Shown one piece after another: positions 10,321 to 24,090 of a stretch of 64,000 nucleotides of DNA; positions within the stretch are counted from its first letter, which is position 1, and every line of letters begins with the position of its first letter. A program made the translations under genes and the position numbers. Under the pieces are notes generated by a model, which ran no database searches, was not told the origin of the DNA, and worked only from the letters and a program-made list of their open reading frames with translations. The stretch spans positions 746,501-810,500 of the forward strand of contig CP136895.1 in assembly GCA_034359265.1 (NCBI GenBank). Direction: 5' to 3'. Source of the stretch: Canna indica. Lineage: Eukaryota > Streptophyta > Magnoliopsida > Zingiberales > Cannaceae.

Positions 10321-13300
10321 ATGGCGGAGGATGCGATTCTAGGGTTCCTTCAGGCCAACGACGAGATTTCTGACTCGCGTGAGTTCGCGGCCGGCATTGG
10401 AATCGAGCATACCGAACTCGAGAACGTTATCAAGAGTCTCAGTGGCTTCGAGATCGTCAATGCAAAGGTACACTCTATCTGTTAACCTTCCACTAAATTC
10501 TTGTTGACACGCCGGATCTGGACCCACTGTATCTGTCTGTTCGTGCAGGACTTTAAGAAGGATAATTATGTCCTCAGCGAAGAGGGGATACTTTATGCGG
10601 CTGAAGGGTCGCCGGAGGTTTTTTTCTTCTTGACCGTACCCACCGAAGGGATCTCCTTGGCGGATCTTAAGGTCATCTTGTGCTTTCTTTCTAGATGCAG
10701 ATTGCAATACTTGACGTTCAATTATTTGGGTATGAACCTTACCGATCTTTGTCAAAAATAATTTGAGCCATTTTTCTGTTTCAGGCAAAACTGGATGCCA
10801 AAGTTTTCAGTATAGGTTCATCCTGGGCTAAAAAGAACAACTGGATTGAGATTGCCAAGGGATATGTAACAAGAAAGGTAAAGTTTCGATGCTTTGTTCT
10901 TCTGTTTCTGATTAACCTTTTGTCATTGCCATTCAGTTCAAATGCATAAAATATTGTTTTCTTTGGTTGAGATGTACTTTTCATATGTTCTGTTTAGTGG
11001 CCTTGTATAAAATAGATGGTTGATGTTTCCATCCCCATGTCATGTGGTAATTAAAATTTTTCCAACTGACAGCATTGTGTCACAACCGTTTTGATAGAAG
11101 TTGTAACTTTAGGAGGGAAATCAATATTGTTGATATGGCCCTAGGATTTTGGATAGTGCTGTTAAGCCCAATATAAACTTCTGTTTTGACAACAAGTGTA
11201 GTGTCCTCGATTGTTTGCTTATACTTAAGTATGTACACAAACATGAGCAGTAATACTATAAATTGTTTTATATAGTGACTCATGGTAGTTTCATATAAAG
11301 TTTGTTTCTCCATTTCTTAGAATCTTGACAGCTCTCTTGTTCTCAGCATGCACTTGTACTTGTATTAATTATGGTCCCCGATGGACATTTTTTGAAGAGC
11401 CTTTAGTGGTTTGGAGTTGTTTTAGAGGTTTGACCAAGTTAAATCACTAATGGAAGTGTTTGGTAATAAGTTTTTTTCATAAGCAGATACTTCCAAAACT
11501 GCTAATTTTCATAAAGCTCTTCATATGAACTTTTTCATAAGAGAGGTTCTGAAGTAAAAACATCCTTGCCCAAAAGTTGTCAAAAATTACACACATCAAC
11601 ATTGCTTATTATTATTATTATTATTATTATTATTTTTAAGTAATGATTTAGAATAATAAATTTCACTTGATTTCTTTATATAATTTTTTAATATATTAAA
11701 ATAAATCTACCATTTTTTATTTTAATGATATTTTAAAATATTAAATATTACTTAAACTTTTTTTTTCAAATAAACATTTAAAATCTAAAAACTTTTATCG
11801 AAAGAAGAAAAGAATATTACACTAAGCTAATGTTAATTTCCAAACAGAATCAAAACATATGCATGTCTTTATTTGTCATTTTACATAACTGCTAACAGTA
11901 AATGCAATAAGCTAGCCGTTAATTGCCAAACAGGGCCATGGTCTAAAATAAAGTAGGTTCAACTATGGTGTGTATTTAGGAACCTCTTTTAGTATGTTCA
12001 ATTGTTCACTAAGATGATACCTAGTTTTTTTTCAATTATCTATGCTTTATAGTTTGTACTTTTGATAAGTCTTAGTAATATTGTCGTTAACTCATTATCA
12101 ATTATCAGCTATGAAGATCTCTTCTACATCCATCAATGACCTATTTAGATAAGAGGAATAGGATATGTGCTAGTTGTAAACCATATCCTTATCTAGATTG
12201 CAAGGGATCATTAAACCTTTTGTTGTTTAGTTATTTTATCTGTTGGTGTATGACTGTATGTATTCATATAACTATTATAAGAGTCATAGTGTAGTTTAGC
12301 ATATTAGATATTTTATGGAATACTTGGTTATTTTTGAACTGAAATATGACATATCGAAATTATTTACCTTGCAAGTTATCCCTTCCACATGCTTATGTAT
12401 GATTTTTTGGCTGACTTTTATAGGTGGAAGTCGTGGAAGACAAAGTCAAAATTTTGCTAAAAAGAGTTGAAGATGGAAAGGTTTTTGTACTGTGCATTTA
12501 TGTTTTATGCTAAGTAGTTTCTTCTATATCCTGAACAAAAAAATTGAAGATGCTTGGATATCATATTCTAGCTGTGAAATAGTTTTGTACTTATGCATGG
12601 TACGCAACCAATTAATTTGTTACTAGAGTTTCATTGATTATAATGGTTTGTGATGTGCATGACAAATGAGAATGCCAGACAAATGTATTGTAGAACTAGC
12701 AACAAAAAATTAACTAAGATTTACTTACATGTTGCTTTGCTCTAGACCAATCATTAGAACTTCAATAACAAATATTAACATGTAGTGATGTACATTACAA
12801 ATACTGGGAAGCCTCATCTCATTCACATGTCAATAAACAATAAATGTTGCCACCTATGATGTGAAAATAATTGAGGTTTTTCATTTGGAAGAAGTTTGGA
12901 ACTTATATATGATTGATCTTTTGCAGTAACATTAGAAGAGAGAAAATAAGAGATTGCATGCAGAGGGGATAACTAATATCTTGTTTAAGGAACTCAACCA
13001 TAATAAACTATTGTTAGAGCAATGATGAGTAATATATAATATAGTTTATATTTTTGTTACTTCTAATATTATCATATTTATTTTACTGTATATATATCTG
13101 ATTGATTTAAATTATGATTTTTTCATTAAAATTTTTAATTCGATTTGAGTTCTTTATCATATATAGTGATAAATTTTTTATTTCCTCTTTTCTTTTTCTT
13201 ATATATTTTATCGTGATTCTTTTATATTTTATTTATTTCTCTATTATTACTATATATATATATAAATATTTTCACTTAATTTGATTTTCAAGTTTTTTTA

Positions 13301-13939
13301 ATTGAATTTTTTACTACTACCATTGAATTTAAATTTGATTGTTGTCCGATTGATCTTTTTTTAGATCTATTAATAAATGACTTCATTTCTTAATGTTTAA
13401 TTATGTTATATTTATTTTATATTTTAATATGTAATCAATTTCATAACTATTATTAATTAAACATCATTTTATATTTTTTGATCCCGTCGTGGACCATTGG
13501 AATCTTTCTAGTTAAAATAACACGTATATGGTAATAGACACCTGTGCAATATATTTTAAATTTTATGCTGGGAAGACTAATATTTTAGGACATGTTTGGG
13601 ATACTATATAAACATCTTGTATTATACTATGTTTGGGAAGTTTTTAAATGAGGTATTAACTAATGTTGCACTATGAAATAATACAAAATGTGGTGTATTA
13701 GTATTACACCACCAGACCTCTTCATTAGCCGACATTAGGAAAAAAACACGTGATTACCCTTCCTCCACTTAATTAATTATATATTTATATTCATTGGAAT
13801 GAACAACTCAAATATTTATCTGAAAAAATATTTATTACTAAATACGAAGATTTGTAAGTATAATGACTTAAATGCAAATTCATAATTATGCAGATGGATC
13901 AATATTTAACTTAATAATACTTTATTTGCAAAAAATTGA

Positions 13940-13981
<42 letters not shown>

Positions 13982-16900
13982 CTATTGATAATTGACTAAA
14001 ATATAATATTTTATAATTTTATGGACTTATGCAAAATATATATTTTTAAATAAATATAAGTTGGAGTATTTTAGGAATATATACAGATATTTTTTATTGT
14101 ATAATTACATATGTTAGATTTTTTCTAAAAACTTTGTTACGATAAAGGACTAATATATATATATATGCAATTTACAAAATTGAAATATTTAAATTGAAAA
14201 AGGACATTTTCTTTTAAAAGTTGTGTATTTAATGGATTTAAATATAAAATTAGAGAATTGCAATAAAATGTATTATCTATTGTACATTTTCATTATTGGT
14301 AACTTTAATTTTTATAGAAGTATATAGCTTTTTTATTGATAAATGATAAAACATAAAAATTTTAACATAAAAAATGTAAATAAAAAAAATGAAATTAATC
14401 AAAATAATTTTTTATTTTTGATTATACGGGCTCATTATATGTAACAATACAATACGTTAGCCAATACATGCTACTACTATATAGGTTAATACAATACAAT
14501 GTGCCAAACAAACCCTTAATGTATCTCTAAATTAAATTCTTAGATGGACAATGGAAATTAATTAGCTGCGCTATTTTAAATTTTGTATTTTAAGTCAAAT
14601 GACTTCACATTAGATCATTAATTTTCTATTTAAATTTCTCTAAATTAAATTCATTAGATCAGCTGTGAAAATTAATGATCTAATGTGATATTTTAATATA
14701 TACAGGTTGTTGATGCAAATGATGCTGCCGATCTTTTGAAAAGAAAGCTTATTGTCAAACAGTAAAATAAACTTCCTCTTCAATCCACTTTTCTTTATGA
14801 ATAGAAATGTAGATGTTTTAAATAACATGAGTGTAAATTTTTTGGTATTTGTGCACCCAGGTTTTTGAAAAGGATTATGAAATTATGTAGATTAGGATAT
14901 TTTTTAATGATTGGTTGGGTGAATATCCTTCATTTATTGGAATCGCAATTAGCTGTGCTGATTTTGTGATTATTATTAAGGTGTAATTTTGGAATGAAGC
15001 GCACTTTTACAATTAGTTGAGTCTATTTTTGATTGTAGTTTGTTTTGTTACTTGATTTGTTATTAGGTTTATTCATTCATTAGAGACATGATTCATAGCT
15101 AAATAAGGGAGAAATTTGTGTGAATTTGATGCAACTCAATACTTAATAGTATCCACATATATGAGTATGAAGGATGAAATAATCAAAATATTTTGTTAGT
15201 GCAAAATTATTGTATAGGAAAAAATAATCTATTGCTGAGTTGCTTCATTTGTTTTAAGGCTGTACTGTGGTCAAACGAATATTTGGTCTGATATATGTCC
15301 AATGACCATGTTAATGAAAAATGTTCTTTTGAGCTATCTCATGGTCCTTATTTTTAGAATATTTCCTAATGCAAGAACTTATCTACTTGGGGAACCGTCT
15401 TGAGTCGTGCACTTGGGAAATGATGAGTAGGCATAGCAGAAAGCATATGCTAGGAGTCTTCTTAGTTTTGAGCATGTGGTCTTGAAGTGATTCTATCAAT
15501 AAAAATGAAAAAACAAGTGCACCTTTCAGAACTCTATTTACATAAATTGCAGATCATTGATAGTCAATGTGTTTGTCTACTTGTTTATGCACTTATTGAT
15601 ATTGGTAATCTGATGATGCCTACCACTGTTTAGGATACATTATTATAATTGTTATTTTCTACAGGACTTGGAGAGGTTACACATTAAGAAAAGGCCCAAA
15701 GTATGTTCTAAAAAGGAAGAAAGCAGCAACTGATTTGACTCGAGAACATCTTCAGAAGTACCATCCTCTGACTTGTGATCTAGTTACTAATGCTGCATAA
15801 TGAACTCTATTGTTTTATCAGCTTCTTGTTGCAATTTAAATGAAAAGCATTTTGAAGGATCTGTGCCGTATACTTGCCTTTTGGAACACCAATCTGACTG
15901 ATTTGATTCTCACTTACTACATATCTCAAGTTGGTCCTATAAGTTCTTTCTTTTGATGTAGATTCAGAATCATATTACCGAAATATTTTATGAACTTTTT
16001 GGATAATTATTATCAAATAGTTATACTTGCTATTACGTCTAAAGATTCCAAAGATTTTTTTTGTACATTCAGATCATATGAGCAAAAATGTCATGAATGC
16101 TATGTATTCATTGTTGTCTGATAATTCTGATTCTTCTCCATGGATGTTGCGGTAGAAAATTTAATTATTAGCATAAACTCTTTGATCTCAATATATTCAT
16201 TAAGCTTGTGATTTTTTTATTTATCATTTATCTCCATACTACTAGCACCCCCTTACTGTTCATTTCATTTTCATAGTGACCACTTAATATATATGGGTTT
16301 TGTCAGTAGCAACTAAATAATTTTGATTTTGCAAATATCTTCTTCCTTTATTAGTTAAACTAATATTTGACTCTATATATGTTAAATCTGTCGAAGTTGC
16401 ATATAATTAATTTATGCTCAAATAGTTTCTCCATGCCATTATTGTTTACACTGTTCATGAAATATTTTCATGCACTACATTTATATTTTGTTTTCTGTAT
16501 TTTCTTTTTCATGTGCAGGGGTGATTGGAAAGATTTAGAGTTCAAAGAGTACAATCTCAATGCCCAAGTGCAACCACTCCAAATTGGCTACTTGCAACCT
16601 TTGCTTGAGGCATGGTTCAACTCATCCCTTCATACTTTCTTTTAAGATTATTTATGTTTGAGCTTGTTGTATGAGTAAAATGAAGATTAGACTAGACACT
16701 TTTTAGGTTTGTTCGTTTCACATTATTTTGAGGTACCAGATGAGTGTTCGTTTTCAAAAATTTGCTATGGGTAGGACAAATCATGCACCGAGACACTACT
16801 ATAAGACCTTTTTTTTGTTACTCTAATTTGGAGTAACGAGGGGCGCTAATATACAGCAGTATAAACTTAAAATTACTGTAATGCCCTCGATCTATCTCGA

Positions 16901-19900
16901 AACCTAAATGGTTCTTTGTTTCCACCGGACACCTCTCATCTCTCGTCTTGACTGTGGTGATGAAGTGGCGATGTCACTAAATTTGTTGTGCGCGAAATGA
17001 ATATAGGATTATTCCTTGTCTCACTAGTCTTTTACTATTGTAGACAGTTTGCGAAACAAATGGACCATTTGTTGAATAGCAATTCTTATTTAATTTCATT
17101 TTGTTTAAAAAAGTTAGTTAATTTGAATTAATGCTTGTTTGATACATCGAGCAAGAGTTGAGATAATTTTAATTAGCACAAGGAATTTTTGTTAATCATC
17201 TTTTTTGTGCTTTGAGAAGCGGCAATGTAAGATGAGCATGCATGGAAGGTTGGAACCTGTCATCTCGCATGGTGGTGGATGCATGTCCTGCTTTAAGGGC
17301 AACACAATTGGCAAGCATTTTTCATCAGATTTTTCTTAGGTCCTTTCTATGTTTCTTGAGCAAGTGTACTGTCGTGGGATTGTTCTTTATGGTGTTTGTT
17401 CTGCTCCACCAATATTTTGAATGAGAAGAACATCCATGGATTTCAAGTGACAAAGGAAAATTTAAGAGCTATGATATCACCCACCTATTATGTGGTGCGA
17501 ATGCACAGTTTAAAACACTTGGAAGTGCGTTTCCCTATCTTGTGATTCCTAAGTTGCTTAAGATATACATAATTGTTGAGTAGATTCTTTTGAAAATTTG
17601 ACTTCTTAGGGTCCATTTGGTTGAGGGAATTGATGGGAAATGGAACATATTTATTATGTGCCACCTATTTCTTTGTTTGGTTGCAGCCTTTTGACAAGGA
17701 ATATTTGGGCCAACAATTCCTTACCTCGACCCAAGGAATAGTTTTTTCCAATCTATTTTTTATGATATTTTGCACTACTGCCATTTAATATTTATAATAA
17801 TTACATAAGAATATAAAATTTTAATTATTAAATTAATTTTAATAATTACATATACTAAAAATAAAATGTTATGCACACATCAACCAAATGGGTCCTTAAT
17901 CTTCTTAATGTATATCAAATGTAATTTGCAATGATGATTTCATGTACATTTGTACTTCATTCCCATGAAAGCTTGATCAACAGAAAAGGACAAGCACTAT
18001 CTGCAGATGCGTGACTCTAAGTTGTGCTGCTATCTTAGTTACAAGAAGCTGCACTTACAGAATTTCTCTTTGCAGGTTCGTGAAGAAATCCAAAATATCT
18101 TCTTACAAATGGGGTAAGCAAAATATCTTTTTTTTTCACATATATTTATGGTGCACAATCATGATTCCTTATTCTTGTGCAGTTTTGAGGAGATGCCAAC
18201 AAATAACTTTGTGGAAAGCAGGTATCATATTTGTTCAACTTCCTAGTGAACTTGCCTTTTCATTATATCAATCATGACAATCAAAATCTAGGATTCCATC
18301 AGTCACGTAATGATCAATATGACAGAGGGAGAGGGATTGAAAACCCACATTATTTTGTTGTTGCTTTGTTCATAGTTTGGATAAAATGTCAATCAGGCTA
18401 TCATCATCTCATGTTGAATCATAAAATTCAACATACAACATTAATTTTTTTTATTTTACTTGTTTTAATACAAATTCAGTTCCGGGTATCATTAGCAATC
18501 ATCACATGGCTCAAGAAAATCTATTGAATGATTGCTTCTATGTCAATGTGAGTGGTACTTGTATCAGTCAAGTGAATGAGATCTTGTTTTGACAGGTCAG
18601 TAAAAGTAAACAAGTGGGGTTGGGTCCTGGAACAATTCACATGTATATATTTTTATTATTTAATGTATAAACAAATTTGCCCTCCTGGAACTGCATTGGT
18701 AGTGCACTAGTGCTTTATAGTTATATTTGATAGTTGGTTGTGGTTAAGAATGTTAAGAATATAAATCTAGTTGGACTCTTTCTGGTGTCAGTAATTTATA
18801 CTTCCAATTAAATTAAGTCAGCCACGTGTTGGGCTTCGGCATTTATCCGTCCTCAGGGGAGGGTTAAGACAGAATGGTTTTTTTCTAATAGGTTAAGTTG
18901 GTCATTTAATTAAATTTATCAAAGTAAAAAAATATTTGGACCTTATCGTATTATATAGTATAATAGAATCTGTCAATTTTGACATTTGAACCAGACATTA
19001 CACTTAATTTGAAGTTCCACAGAACACTAAACAATCTGATTACATTATTGCATTTAGATATTGCAAGTTGCAATCAATCCCCACATGAATTTACCACTAG
19101 TTGGGTATTTTTTATGAGAAAGATTGCCTTTTTATTCGGCACTTTATTTGTTTGATTAACTTTATTAGATAGTGTTATTCCTGCGACTTGGTTCATGAGA
19201 CATGTTTTCTTTATGTAGCTTTTGGAATTTTGATGCTTTATTTCAGCCACAACAACATCCTGCCCGTGATTCTCATGATACTTTCTTTCTCAAAGGTCAA
19301 TCTCTTTGAAATTGACTTCTGTGTTGCTTTTTTCCTCTCGTGATTCTCATTGTTTTTGCAGCTCCTTCCTCCACAAAGTATTTACCTGAAGATTATGTGG
19401 AGAGGGTAAAGCGTGTTCATGAAGCTGGAGGTTATGGATCCAAAGGGTATGCTCGTATGCTTCTGTCTGACATATTGTCAAATTGTTTACTGGGCCTTTT
19501 CTTTTACAGCTATGGATATGACTGGAAAAGGGAAGAAGCTGACAAGAACTTGCTTCGAACACACACAACTGCAGTTTCTACAAGAATGCTTTATATGCTT
19601 GCTCAGAAGGTATAGGGCACATCAATGTTTTCTAAAATTCTACTTGGTTAACTATGCAACATTCCTTAAATATTCTTGTAACACACTCTATTTGTACTTA
19701 GTGCTAGTGGTACATAAATTTTATATTATTATTCTTTGTACTAGCTAGTTGGTATGGCTCAATATTGCTCCCGAGTACAGATATATGAGATCCTGGAATT
19801 ATAATTATTACATAACTTCCTAATTTCTTTGATATCATCTTGTGTAAATTTTTACACTTTTATTACTTGTTTACTCCCTGTATATACCAATAATTAAATC

Positions 19901-21976
19901 ATTTTTTTTCCAGAAACCTTTCACACCCAAGAGATACTACTCCATAGATCGTGTCTTCCGCAATGAAGCAGTAGACAGAACTCATCTTGCAGAGTTCCAT
20001 CAAATTGAAGGTATTGCTTTCTAGTTCTCAGGTTGCTTTTTCATGCTAAGACAGTTATAATTTGTCTATCACACAATATATTCTATTACAACTTTACAAG
20101 TCATTATAGAGCCGTAAGGTTGCATATTTTTTTTGTCTCAGGGCTCATTTGTGACCATGGTCTCACCCTTGGTGATCTCATTGGGGTATTGGAGGACTTC
20201 TTTTCACGTCTTGGTATGGTGTTATTCAACAATACAACATACTTCCTGTGCATGGAAATATGATTTTTGGAAGTGTTGAATGTTAATTAACAATAACAAG
20301 GGTGTCTAGATTTATTTGTCTTTGATTGTGTTATATAATATTATAATTAATTGTCTCTCAAAGTTGATAGGTTATGGGACAGCATAGTTGCCCATTCAAT
20401 ATCAGAGGGACATACCTTCTTTTAATAGCTTTCATATACTCATTGTTAGAGAGATCAGTTTGGTTATTAACATCTTTCTTCATCCGACAGCCGACGCTCT
20501 ACTTGGAATGTTAAAGCACCTCTCCACATACTTTTGCTGGAACACTATTTTCTTTAGTGTTGTCCATTTCTTGATCTGATTGGGTCATCTATTTATCCTT
20601 ATTTAGGCATGTCAAAGCTGCGCTTCAAACCTGCTTACAATCCGTACACTGAACCAAGCATGGAAATCTTTAGGTAGCTAATCCTTTTTTCCTAGTTTGA
20701 TACTAAATAAGTACTGATTTTTGTCTGACTTTGTTATGTTTAATCAGTTATCATGAAGGTTTAAAGAAGTGGGTGGAAGTTGGGAACTCTGGCATGTTTA
20801 GGCCTGAAATGCTGCTTCCTATGGGGCTTCCTGAAGATGTTAATGTTATTGCTTGGGGTCTTTCCCTTGAAAGGTAATGCATTTGCTTCATTGTTTGGGA
20901 TGTGGAGGCTTAATGTGTTGACTCCATCTCTTGTTATTACTATGTGGATTGACTCATTTTCCCGTGCACCCAGGCCAACAATGATTTTGTATGGAATAGA
21001 CAACATTCGAGATCTCTTTGGGCCAAAGGTATAGAATCTTTTTCAAGTTTTGTTGGCTTAAAATATATGTCGCTACAATTTTGATAAGCCAAGTCCGCAT
21101 CCCCTGTCCATAGCTGAACAATTCAAAGATCAGGTGTAGGGATAAATGTCTTAACATGTAAAACATCCATGTACCCCACTTTACAAAAATATAAGAAAAT
21201 TAGGTGGATCTTCACATGCTAATTAAAAATAATTTGTAGCAAAGAATAAGAACGTTCCCATTAATATAATACTTTAGATATTTTTGTTCCTTCTTTTTAT
21301 CAATTGGATAAATCTGTTCAAGTATCTACTTATGTAATTGTACGCTTGGGTAGTGAGCATTTGGGCAATGCATGGTCAACCAATGCTTTTAAAACTGGAC
21401 CGGACTGGCCAGTTCTACGGATTAAACCACGATCAACTCTTTTGTCCGGTCTAATCAATTCAAAAAACTCAAATACTGAAAACCTGTCAAACCTGGTGAA
21501 TCTGGGAACAGGAAGAAACTGGATTTCTTTTTTCCCAATTTTTTTCGATATAAGTGCGAAACAAGGGTTTTTGTCCATTTTCTCTTTGTAGCCTCCACTT
21601 GTTTCCTTCAACCCTTCTGTCTGATTGTCAACTTGTTTTTCACCTTCTTGGATTTAGTCATAAAATTTTAGACTTATTCAGATCTCTTTCTTTTTTTCAC
21701 ATCTTTGTATTTTAAAATGATCTATTTATATATCATGCTGGTTGGACCGATCAACCTGCAATCTGATTGCCAATCCAGTTATAAAAACATGTGGTCAACC
21801 TTATAATTGTTCTTGGTTCTCATCCCATATAAGAAATCTTCCATTTCTGTGGTTCTGATCTAGCTGTTTGGTCCTGTCACAAGTTGTTGGTACATGAAAA
21901 ATGAAATTTTCACTATTTGCAGGTTGATTTCAATCTCATTAAGGGCAATCCATTATGCCGCCTGGGACTGCAGTAG
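10321..21976 (+). CDS. FARSA: Phenylalanyl-tRNA synthetase alpha subunit, cytosolic
   Basis: Catalytic subunit of the cytosolic (alpha-beta)2 enzyme that charges tRNA-Phe. Exons: 10321-10467, 10549-10671, 10785-10877, 12424-12480, 14706-14761, 15665-15757, 16519-16609, 18076-18113, 18183-18221, 19219-19295, 19362-19446, 19510-19609, 19914-20010, 20142-20213, 20607-20673, 20748-20873, 20974-21028, 21923-21976. The 1470 nt give 489 aa, the usual length for plants. The N-terminal 160 residues hold the winged-helix tRNA-contact domains. Class II motif 1 lies near residues 228-245 ([13 protein letters not shown]), motif 2 near 345-365 ([19 protein letters not shown]), and motif 3 near 449-470 ([16 protein letters not shown]). 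Other enzyme segments ([24 protein letters not shown], [12 protein letters not shown]) are intact. All introns are GT-AG except intron 7, which appears to start with GC (16610). Several introns carry MITEs. Confidence 0.96.
11452..11937. repeat. Candidate MITE in PheRS intron 3
   Basis: The left end GGAAGTGTTTGGTAATAA and the reverse complement of the right end GGCCCTGTTTGGCAATTA match at most positions. The interior is AT-rich and includes an ATT trinucleotide run at 11606-11635. No convincing target duplication is visible. Confidence 0.4.
13588..14515. mobile_element. Tourist-like MITE in PheRS intron 4
   Basis: The ends read GGACATGTTTGGGATA at left and, reverse-complemented, GGGTTTGTTTGGCACA at right, flanked by TTA on both sides (13585-13587 and 14516-14518). 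This is the PIF/Harbinger (Tourist) signature. The 928-bp AT-rich body contains an AT microsatellite at about 13945-13979 and no open frame. It accounts for much of the 2.2-kb intron. Confidence 0.55.
17609..17895. mobile_element. Tourist-like MITE in PheRS intron 7
   Basis: The 287-bp element begins GGGTCCATTTGGTTGA and ends with the reverse complement of GGACCCATTTGGTTGA. It is flanked by TTA (17606-17608 and 17896-17898). Terminal repeats and the TTA duplication fit PIF/Harbinger MITEs. It is non-coding. Confidence 0.75.
21382..21791. mobile_element. MITE with long TIRs in PheRS intron 17
   Basis: The left end AATGCTTTTAAAACTGGACC and the inverted right end CATGTTTTTATAACTGGATT align over about 22 bp with five mismatches. 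The word TGGTCAACC occurs directly outside both ends (21373-21381 and 21792-21800), an 8- or 9-bp target duplication, so hAT or Mutator are both possible. The interior frames have no known domain. Confidence 0.65.
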
Positions 21977-23269
21977 GATCTGCTGTCGCCTAATTTTTAG
22001 CATTTTAATTTCAGCTGTACCTGGTGAGCCATGATATGATGTACACTTGAAATCTTATAATTTTCTTTTAGGTATTTTTTCTTTTTGTATTTTGGCACCT
22101 ACCTTGAGTTCTTACAGAAGACAATATTTTGAGATTGACATTAGACAAGAATCCAACGTAAAGGGGTCTGGAAATCGAGATCAACGATTTATGAGGCTAG
22201 TAATGTTTTTTGTTTTTAAAAAAATATTTTTGCCATAAATATTATCTTTCTTTCTAATATTGAAGTTCTGTGGATTCAATTCGAATTTCGTCATCTTTCT
22301 TTTAAATAGAAGAAACATGAATGCTATCACTTATCAGCGGCGGAAGCTGGCATCTTTAATAAAACATATTGCTGCTGCACCTATGCTAGACAAATCATAT
22401 TTAAATTGTTATTTCACAAGCATCATATGTTGGGTGTGTTCATATATATTTGTTATTTCAGAAGCATCATATGTTTGTTGTTTCACAAGCACCATATGTT
22501 TGTTATGTTTGGTCAACCTCTAAAACAATTCCAAACCACTAAAAGCTCTTCTAAAAATGCCTATCAGGGACCATAATTAATACAGGTGCACTACCATGTA
22601 ATTTTGAAGATGTTTTCAACTTCAGGCAGTAAATTACAATTAACGTTAAATTTCATGGACTAAATTGCTAAGCGTATAGTGCAGCACGCAGACAATGTAT
22701 CTTTTTATTGACCAGCACGTATAGTATAGAGCAGCACGCAGTAAATTACAAGTCTACGAGGAAACGGACGCCTCTCTATTGACCAAATAGACAAATATCT
22801 TTTTATTCCTGTCTACGATTTATACACTTCAAAATATGGCACACTATATCCCTTATTATTTAAGCAACCTGTGTTTTCATCCCAAGAGCTTTCTACTGAT
22901 CTTTTCTGTTAAGCTTTCTGGTGGAAGACTATTATTGGGTTACTTGTTAAAACATATTTTCTGCCTCATCTGAAGCATAAATTGAATGTGGAAAAAAAAT
23001 CCTACTTATGAACGGAATGATAGAGAACTTAGAAATTGGAAAACCAACCATAACGTACATGCTAGAGTTGCAACCACAAGGCCACTATCATTATTTTATA
23101 ATTGGATTGCAATTCAGTATATGTTGCTTTCTATTTGTCTCAACTAGTAGTTAATTAAATGAAAGAATCAATTAATTAAAGATCAAAAACTATATAATAA
23201 TAATAATTTGATGAAGACAAAGTCAGTAAAATGAAAGCTTGGGCTGAAAACAGTGTTTTATGCATTTGA
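21977..23269. other. PheRS 3' flank and spacer with a minisatellite
   Basis: No gene is seen. About 22418-22510 holds three imperfect copies of a roughly 26-bp unit, TTTCASAAGCAYCATATGTT. Around 22677-22745 the word GCAGCACGCAG is repeated. The rest is AT-rich with no coding signal. Confidence 0.5.
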
Positions 23270-23812
23270 ACTGAATATGGCATGGCAACACCACCCATTT
23301 CTGAAGATATTCAGTATCTTATGTCCGCGGCTTTCACGAACAAGCAGATACATTTCTTATGCACTCAAGAGGAAATCCATTTCAATGTGCTTAGCTGTTG
23401 GAGCTGATATTGTGATATATGTTAGAATGAATAGTGATGATGACATAACCCTGATGGAGGAGATTGTTCGTGCTATTCATGTCCAGTCAAATCCTCCCAT
23501 TGTTGGATACATTTTACAGGAAGCACCTGAAGGGAAACTTCTTGAGACATGGTCTGAGAAGCTAGGAAGCTCGAAAAAACAACTTACAGATGTCACGAAT
23601 GGTTTCTCTGAACTGTTTGCTGTCAAAGATGGCTGGGAACTTTAACTGCATCAGGGAAGCTGCAAATCTAACCTTGTCAGTGATGGAATACTTTGTTGTT
23701 CCAAAGCTTAGGCATATCATTGATGAGGAAAAGAAGGTTTCTCATTCTTCGTTGATGGATGATGTGACAAAGGCAATACTTGACCCAGCAGATTGCATAA
23801 ATTGATAATATT
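23270..23812 (+). pseudogene. SPT16: SPT16 (FACT histone chaperone) pseudogene fragment
   Basis: Translated segments match the N-terminal peptidase-like domain of SPT16, the large FACT subunit. The first frame, about 23279-23400, gives ATPPISEDIQYLMSAA joined directly to FTNKQIHFLCTQEE. The second, to about 23642, gives EAPEGKLLETW, QLTDVTNGFSELFAVKDG. The third, to 23805, gives YFVVPKLRHIIDEEKKVSHS, SLMDDVTKAILDPA. Two frameshifts separate the three frames. Compared with the family, roughly 16 codons (the region before the KQIHFLCSQ motif) are missing, and everything upstream and downstream is absent. No intron is seen. It is a dead duplicate of part of the gene; because plant SPT16 coding regions are, as I recall, largely intronless, I cannot tell a retrocopy from a genomic fragment. 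Confidence 0.85.
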
Positions 23813-24055
23813 GTTGACTCTATCAAAGCCCTAATCAGGTAATCCTACTACCCGACCCAACCTCGGGTCGGGTTTGAGAAGTAAAAACTTTGAAACCCGA
23901 TCCGACTATTTTTGATTGGGTCGGACTCATTTTTTCTCTAAATCTGACTCGACTCATGAACAACCATACATGGGCATGCCCACATGGGCACTGGCACGGG
24001 CCCCCTCAATCTCATGCTAGATAGAGACCTTTTAATGTATCTCAAAATTTCTAAT

Positions 24056-24090
<35 letters not shown>

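Noticed and set aside
21330..21611. Minus-strand 93-codon frame in PheRS intron 17
   Set aside because: It lies inside the MITE 21382-21791 and has no recognisable domain.
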